DNA from: Acanthochromis polyacanthus
Lineage: Eukaryota; Chordata; Actinopteri; Pomacentridae
Direction: 5' to 3'
NCBI RefSeq assembly: GCF_021347895.1
Contig: NC_067126.1
Span: forward strand, 35,552,982 to 35,616,981
DNA: 64,000 nucleotides
A program made the translations under genes and the position numbers. A model generated the notes under the pieces. It worked only from the letters and a program-made list of their open reading frames with translations, made no database searches and was not told where the DNA came from. Each line of letters opens with the position of its first letter. Position 1 is the stretch's first letter. Positions 23,701 to 32,700 of the stretch are shown here, piece after piece.

Positions 23701-26700
23701 AGTATTGGTACCACATGCTGGAAGATTTTGGAAGATTCCAGGCTTTTTCCATTTTTGTAAATTAAGTAATCAAAGAAATTCAAGTGTAGTTTTTCTTTTT
23801 TTTTTTATGATTTATAGCCTTAAAGCATTTTTAAACTGCATTAAAGACATTTTTAAGCTCGCTCTACTTCAGGAGAGTCAAACTCATTCCAGTTCATGTT
23901 CCACATTCAGCCCAATCTGATCTCAAGTGGGCTGGACCAGTAAAATCACAGCATAATAACCTGTAACGGCTTCAAGTTTTTTCTTTGTTTTAGTGCAAAA
24001 AGTACATTCTGACTGTGTTCACATTTAAGGAATTATCTTTTTATAAAACATCATAAACAACCTGAAATTTCTAAAGAAAATAAGTTCAGTTTCAGCAACG
24101 TTATGCCTCAGTTTATCATTTACACAGTACAACTTCCAGATCAGAGTGTCCGCAAAGGAACACATCGTTTAGTCACAGCGATCTGGAACTGAACGATGTA
24201 GTGTTTTATTTTATCATCAAAATGACAAAAAGCAGACAAAAACAAGGTAAATATTACAAAAATGACGGCAAATGTGACAAAAACGAGACAAATGACACAA
24301 AACGAAACAAAAGGAGACAAAAAATTTGACAAAAAAGCTACAAAACAACAAAAAAGTAGACAAACAACACAAGCGAGACAAAGCAGAAACACAAAACGAC
24401 AAACAGGAGAAACAAAACGACAAAAATATGAGACAAATGACAAAAGTCAGACAAAAAACAACAAAACAAGGCAAAAATGAGACACAAAACGACAAAAGAA
24501 CAATGAACAATCTAGTGTTTTACTTTATGATCAACTTGTCATGGTCTAGAAATTATTTTAAATTTGCAGTTTTACAACTTTACAATTTGCAGGTAATGTC
24601 TTCCCTGGAATATTTACACTTTACAAAGTCGTCCTGTGGCCCAGATCGGACTTTCTGGAGGGCCACATGTTTGACACCCCGGCTCTACTTCTAGCCACGG
24701 CTGTATTCCACATAGGAGGACTTTATAATGCAGCAGCACCAAGAGGCTGGTGAGAGTACAGAGGGTTAATCCACATTCATCAAAGAAGCGTTCTGAGGGA
24801 CAGGAGACGATAGGAGTGTAGGATGTCCTCTACCTACATAAGAGGGGTTACAGCTGTCTGACGATCTACACTTACATTCAAAAATGTCAACGACAGCTGA
24901 TTATGTGTGAGAGACAGAAAATAGCGAGACTCCGACAGAGAGGAGCACTTGGTCCTTGATGCCACCTCCACTGGACCTTTTCAATCGTAAGTGGGTCAGA
25001 CCGAAGCTGCTGGAGGGAAGATGAGCAGAAAATAGCCGATCTGGCTCTTTAACACAAGAGAGTGCAGATAAGAAGCACCGGCCACAGCATTAAACTGTCG
25101 TATACGGACAAATGCGGCATCACGCACCACCGTTCACTCACGCAACGCTGCTTTAAAGCTCAAAAGTTGGATTTAGAACAAGGTTTTTGACATTTAGATG
25201 TATCTGCGCACTCTCATTCCTACTGTAGAGTCAGCAGTGTTTAGATAAAACCTGATTCAGCGTCTACATATATATATATATATATATTTAAAGCTTAAAG
25301 TGCAAAAAGTAAAGTATGGCTCTAGAATTACATCTAGTGGCAGCTGTAGGAAACTACACACGGGTGAAAAATTAAAAGAAAAACCAACATTAAGTGCCAC
25401 CACAAGCAGCCAGAAAAAGCTTCAGTGCATCTTAGGATTCATTTCCAAACAACTGGTCTTCTAAAAAAACAGTCTCTCAAACCATTCGGTGACCTTTTTA
25501 TTCCCCTGGATGTCAATGGAAAATGCTTCCAGAGAGGAAAAATGTGATTATTCAGAACAACTCTGTATTGATTTCTTTCTACGTAAACCCAAACCATGCT
25601 AGCAGCACAACCGAGTCACCAGCGGTTCACGTTTTTCCTTTAATCTGTCACCCATCTGTACAGCTCCTTGGTGCTTTTGCTTCATCTCCTAAAAAACAAG
25701 TCTTGAAGTCATGATTGTGCTTTATTCCAGACAATCACAAATTTAAATTTAGCTTTCATAGTCATCTATCTTTTTGACTCCCTTCTCTGTGAACTGCCTG
25801 GTGCCATCGTGAAAGTTAAGACATCATTCCAGCTGCCAACACGGCAGTCCAGCTCCTGATAAGAAAACCTGGATCAGAATGGACCAGGATACTTCAAAAC
25901 CCACACAGAACCAGGCTGTAAGTGTGCTGTAAATGCACTCAGACAGGGAGAACATTATCAGACAGGAAATGCTATTAAAAGCAGATTATTTTTTAATGTT
26001 TTAAAACATGTCTGGAGAGGATCCTTTAAAGCAGACTCGTTCTAATCGCTGTGCTCTGCTCTCCCGTTCCCCCACGTTCTGTTTAATCCTAAATACTCTA
26101 AACATGATGCAGGGTGAGGTGGTCCTTTCTGAGATATCTGCAGGAAGCCTTGAGTTGAGATGGAGCTGGTAGGATGTAGATAAGGATGAGCGGTCTGTCA
26201 GAGTGCATAGTCATCTCCTTCCCTTTCCATTATCGCACACCATCACTGATGCATCAGAACCAGACCGCACCACACGGACGGCCCTCTCTTTACTAAAGCA
26301 GAACTCACATTAGAAGTTCTGCTTTACTGGGAAATCAACGAAGAGCAGGTCATATTCACACTGAAAAGTCACCTATCAGTAATGGAGCATCGCTTTAAAC
26401 AGGAGTGTAAATGTGATCTTAATCAGTAAGAGTTCTGTAGCTGCGCTATGTTGTCTAAATATCAGAACAAAAATAACAGGCTGGACATTTGCAAATGTGT
26501 CCCTTTGAATGAAGCTCACTGGGACTGGATGGGAAAACATTTAATGAGGATGTTAAAATGTCAGATTCTCTGTGCTTCTCTGCTGTCCTGTGGAGTGGTG
26601 AGCTACTGCCAGTTAATCTGAATAATTAATGACTGTTTGAGTCAGTCAAGAAGTTCAGCTGTAGCAGCGATCCAAGGGGAGTTGATCTGAGTCTGATTCT

Positions 26701-29700
26701 GCCACAGATGCAATTTGATTTGGTTAAAACCCTGTAAACCCCAATGTTGCAAAAATACAACAGTTCTATTTTTTATTATTACTTTCTATCTCTCTATCTA
26801 TCTATTAGTGGTGGGACATAAATTAAAAAAACTTAATCTAATTAATTACAGGCTTTGTAAGTAATTAATCGCAATAATCCCATTTTTGTCAAACAGCAAT
26901 ATTTGACACAATAAGTCAAGTATTTCATTTCAAATAATTTTTGGTTGACAGATGAATCAAGAAATAGACATATTTCAATTTAAATTATTAAAATTATTAC
27001 AATTTCAAAATAAGACGTATAGAAAAAAGTGATTTTGATGATTGAAAGCCTGGATTTAGTTCAGTTTTTCCATTGTAGGGCACATAACAAAAGCATAAGT
27101 AGTTCAAGGACCTTCAAAAAGTAGAAAATCCACAGATTCATTGTGTTTTCATAGTTTCTGGGTTTGATAAATGGTGTCATTTTGATGGTTCTTTTTTGTA
27201 GGAATGCATTTTTTATTTATAAATAATGTTTTTTCATAAACTAAAAGTTTATAATTAAGCTATTAAAAGACAAATTATTGTGGTTAAATTTTACGCTGCC
27301 CAGGCCTTGGCAGAGTAAAAACTTTAACCGCAAAAATGTTTGTTTCATTTCTATTTATCTGCATTTTTCATCTGTCTGCTACATTCACAGATTACTGCAA
27401 ACTGAAAATGCAATTATAGAGATTATATTCAACATTTTAGGACTTTTTGTAAACTAAAGCAGTGGCTTGAAAAGTGATCTATTATGGGATGCCGCGCCCA
27501 TAGAATGTTTTGTTTGCTATTTTTTTTTCTATATTTGGGCCTTACAGGCTTAAATATATTTTTGGAAAAAACACACAAATCAAATAAGGGACAGGTTGAA
27601 AATAGGGCTGGACCCGAATATCTGAATATTCGTTCGCTACGGCACTATCCGGATATTAATTTTGGTATCTGAATATTCGCCCCACCCCCCACCCCACCAT
27701 CGGACGTCACCGGGCGGAAAGAATATGCAGCGTTACTGTCTTCCCTCCGTCTTCGGCCCATATCAGCTCATCTCGTCCTGTGATCACATAAACATATACA
27801 CATATGTCTATAACATATACACATATGTCGAGCTCGTCTCTTCCCTGCGCCTTCGGCCCATTTCGGCTCATCCCGCCGTGTTCTTCGGCTCATTTCGGCT
27901 CCTCCATTCGTGTTTGTAAACACCACCCGAATGGCCGGGTTGCTGCCGACTCTGCTTCACCTCGTTGCATAAACACAAAACAAGATGCTGAAGACTGGTG
28001 TTTGGGAATTCTTTAGTTTAACTAAAGACTAAACGAGGGCAAAATGTGGACCCGGGAGACCACACAAACGGATCCGAATATTCGGGCCGTCTCCCCCGCC
28101 GCCGCTGCGCGCACCCCCCACCCCGGTCGGGCGTTACTGGGCAGAACGAATATCCGGATATTCGTCTTTAATAGGGCCCGAATATTCGGAGGCCAGAAAC
28201 CACTATTCGGGCCAGCCCTAAAATATGAAAACACAGCTGCATTCGCTTCACTAACAGAAACTACACTCAGGCCCACAATCATAAAGTCCATCTGGTGTAA
28301 CTTTATTCTCTACAAAAACCCTGCATCCTGTTCTCATGATCGGCGTCGCTCACCGGACAGAAGTACGAGTTCTCGGCGATGTATCGGGCCACGGCCTCAT
28401 GGCTGGCTGAGGCCGCCATCACCAGCAGCAGAGCGTCTCGGGCCTGCTGTCCGATGGCTCCGTCCCGGTGGATGAACGGCACCAGGAGGGAGAAGATCAG
28501 CAGGTTGGTGGAGCCCTGCTGGGCCGGAGCAGCCCGGAACAGCATCTCCAGAACCACCGGCTGCCGGGCCATGGACACGCAGACCTGATGGGGAGCAGCA
28601 GAGCGTCAGTGAATGAAATGGCAGGATGGAACGGTCCAAAACACTGATGGCAAATCACGCAGCAACAGCAGTGATTGGTTTAACTGCAGAAACACACACA
28701 TTTTGTGATTAAGCCATGACATTTCAGAGAATAATAATCCTGACTTAACGGCTTTTCTTGTAGCGCTGCATGTGTAGGATCTTACTATTTTCTTTTGAAT
28801 TTATTTTCATTATTTGTCTAATTTGACGTTTGTTTTATTTCAAAGCGCTTTGCAACTTTGTGTTGGAAAGGTGGAATACAAATAAAGTTCAAATCAAAAT
28901 TAAGTTTAAAGTCTAAATTTACTTTTCGTTTGATTACAATAGTGCAGGTATGAATCAAATGCATAAACGCTGCACTTATATGATGTGTCTTAAAATGTGC
29001 TTCTGAATGCTGTCAAATTTCCTAACAAGCACTTTTAACAGCTGTCATTTCACATTTTCTGAGAAATTATGTCTTCATGTGTAGGATTGGGACCAAATAA
29101 AAAAAGCAATTCAATGCATGTTAATGATTCTTCCTTCTTATTCCGTTTCTACCTGAGACTGTTAACATCACCTGTCAAAAAACATGACAAAGAAATAGTA
29201 AAACGGTAGAGTGGGCTGTGAATTCATGTACTTAAGTCATCTGAGCTCCCTTTTGTCATTTTTTGTCTCGTTTCTGTCATTTGTTTATGTCGTTTGTCCA
29301 TTTTTTTTGTGGATTTGTAATTTTTTTGGCAAATCTTTTTCTATCTTTTGTTTTGTTTCATGTCGTTTGTCTCATTTTTTTCTTAATTTTGTTGTACTAT
29401 GTCGTTTCAGTCGTTTTGCGTCTCATTTTTGTAATATTTTGTCCTGTTTTTGCTGTTTTTTGTCTGTTGTTGTTTTGATCATAAAGTAAAATCCTACATT
29501 GTTCAGTTCCAAATGACTGTGACTAAATGTTTTGTTCCTTTTGTAGACACTGTGTGATCTGGAAGTTGTAATGTGGAAATGATAAACTGAGGCTGAATGT
29601 TGTTGAAACTGAATGTATTCTTCTAGAGAAATTTCAGGTTGTTCATGATGTTTTCTAAAAGGATCATTCCTTAAATGTGAATATTTTCAGAATGTACTTT

Positions 29701-32700
29701 TTTTTGCACTAAAACAAAGGAAAATAGTTGAAGTTGTGGTCATTTAAAGGTTATTATGCTGTGATTGTACTGGTCCGGCCCATTTGATATCAAACTATGC
29801 TGAATGCGGAACCTGAACTGAGATGCCTCCCTGTATTAGAGCACAGAGAGGACTGCAGGCTTTCATGTACCTGGTTGAGCAGCAGTACCAGACTGTTCTC
29901 CAGAGCCGAAGGACAGCCGAGCTCTGGGTCAGCACAAGCTCCCAGCAGCCTGAGCAGCGGGTGGAGGACGGCCGTGTGCTGCAGCAGAGGCTGCTGAGAC
30001 TGACCGATGAGCATCTCAAACAGCTTGAGCAGCGCCCCCTGGCTGTCGGGGTCCAGGCCTCGGCGGAGGTGCCACTGAACGAGGCTTTCCAGGATGTTCT
30101 CGGTGACCACCAGCTCCAGGATGGGGCCCATTGGCGACACGCTGGCACCGCCGTCCGAGCTCTCAGCAGGTCGCTCCTCCGCCAGCAGACACAGCATCTG
30201 GTCGGTGTGATTCCTCACCGCCGTCAGGTCATCGCTGGAGGACGAGGTCTCGTGCTGCTCCAACACCCAAGAAACCTGAGGAAGATGAGGTGAGGAGTGA
30301 GTTTTAGGGAGACTTTTTGTATCATAGTTGACATTTTTGCTGTTTTCAGGCCTAAAATCAGCATGGCTATTTTCTGTTTTAAAAGTACATGTTAGATTTT
30401 ATAAACACAATTCATTATTCAAAATAAAATGAAACAAAATGGCATCAACACAGTGTAAAAAAAAAAAACAGTCAAAGGAGCAAATATTTCACAACATTTA
30501 ATCAAGCAGTCAGCATGACTGGAGCAGTAATGAACGTGCAGATCTGCCAGCAGCTTGTGCAGATAAGAGTTGTTTATCAGAAGAAGTGTGGTAATTGTGT
30601 GAGCTGTAACCCGGTGAAACACGAAGTTGCTAAAAACCAATTTGGTGAAAGTTTCACAACAGATTGTTTGCAAAACATGTTCTCCCACAAAACCACTCAT
30701 TATATTCAGTATTTTCTGCTGTCTGTGTAACTTGATAAATTAAACTAAACGTGTTGTTTAAAAATATCAAAACGAAAAAACTGAAGCCATTCTTGTTGGC
30801 ATCAGGTCCAGTCGTACTCCAGAACCACCATCACCTGTTCCAGACCAGACATTCCTCTCTCATCAGCAGCTACCAGCCTCACCTGGACCCTCACCTGACA
30901 TTCAACAACCACCTCAAACATCTGAGCAAGTCTTCATTTTTCCACCTCCATAATATCGCCAAACTCCGTCCTACCCTCACCCTTTCTGATGCAGAGAAAC
31001 TCATCCAGCCTTTGTCTCCTCCAGGCTGGACTACTGCATACTTCTCATCAGGATCCCTAGCAAGAGTCTGCAAAAGCTCCAATATATTCAGAACAGCTGC
31101 TAGGATCCCCGTTCACTCCACTGGCTCCCCGTCTCATTCAGAATCCAGGACTACATTCATGGCGACGCCCCTGAATACCTCAAAGAACTCCTCTGCCTCC
31201 AATCATCCAAAAGAAACCTCCACTGATATTCATCATCTCCTCCACCTGCACAGAACCAAGCTCCTGACCATGGAGACAGAACCTTCAGAACTCCCTCCCT
31301 GACCACCTGAGAGCTCCACAGACATCCATCCATCCATTCTCTTTACACCGCTTTATCCTCACTAGGGTCATGGGGGGTGCTGGAGTCTATCCCAGCTGAC
31401 TCGGGCGAAGGCAGGGGACACCCTGGACAGGTCACCAGTCTGTCACAGGGCCACATATACAGACAAACAATCACACTCACATTCACACCTACGGACAATT
31501 CACAGTAATCAATTAACCTCAGCATCTTTTTGGACTGTGGGAGGAAGCCGGAGTACCCGGAGAAAACCCACGCATGCACAGGGAGAACATGCAAACTCCA
31601 TGCAGAAAGATCCCAGGCCCAGGCCGGGATTTGAACCGGGGATCTTCTTGCTGCAGGCGAAAGTGCTAACCACTACCACACTGTGCAACCAGGCTCCACA
31701 GACAGTGGATGTTTATTTTTTTTTAAAAAGCAGAAAAACCTTTCTCTTTATTAACAGAGCTTTTAATTAAACGTGCCCCTGAAACCTTTATTTTTATTTT
31801 ACCTGCTTATTTTGTTTTTATCCTTTTATATCTATAATGAATCACTTTGAGATTTTGCCTACATGAAAAGTGCATTACAAATGAAATTCATTATTATTAT
31901 GACTGTAAGGACTGACAGTTCACACCACCTTAAACACATCCATGTTCTGAACAGTACTCGGGCTCTGGAGGCTTTTCCAACATGTTCACATCACACGAGG
32001 ACTTTCTGCTTCTTCTACGGTGGATTCCTCCTTGCACAGCTAAAAGTTCAGTCTAGAAAAGGTACAGTTGCAAAGTTTCCACACCCTGAAATCAATCCCC
32101 CCCACATCCCTCTGATTTATGGAGCCTCAGAGCGAGCCGTGACGTGTCTCTGTAACCTATAAAACATCCAGTCAATGACTGGACATCAGCCAGTCACGCT
32201 GCTAAAGAACACCGACTGAAGACTCTCGTCAGCAGCAGAACCACCAGCTGGATGTGTGAACTTCCACACTCGGTGTCTGGACAGATAATCATTCACTAAA
32301 ACAAAGACAGAGCCGTAAACTTAAAGCTGCTCTCTCTACTGTTCAGTTTTAATCTGTGTGCTGCTCAAGAAAGAAAACAAATATACAAATATTTTCTTTA
32401 CAGTGCAGAAACCAGTAAAATAACTGACCAGGTAGCTCATCAACAGAAGAAGAAACTGTATAACACTGGACATATCACATTTCTTCATGATAAATTCACA
32501 CAATATACAGTTTGCATATTAAAAACCAACATGCCATGTCGTCTATATACACTGAATTTTCTATTCTTTTCAATTCTTATGCAGGGATTACATTTTCAGA
32601 AATCATAGTAGATGCATGATCCATTATCATTTCAGTATAAAACTACCTTAAAAGGATTTAATATACTGTAACTACTAGCTTTTTATCTTTATTTATTGTC

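Noticed and set aside
24141..24694. Overlapping Phe/Cys-rich and Lys/Thr-rich open frames of up to 122 codons
   Set aside because: They are translations of the GACAAAA minisatellite in several frames. The same happens at 29211-29489, 38591-39199, 40242-40968, 51051-51346 and 57893-58361. Not genes.
31620..31690. A tRNA gene, suggested by A-box and B-box sequences
   Set aside because: The tRNA-like head is joined to a SINE body with a (GGAT)n tail and target duplication.
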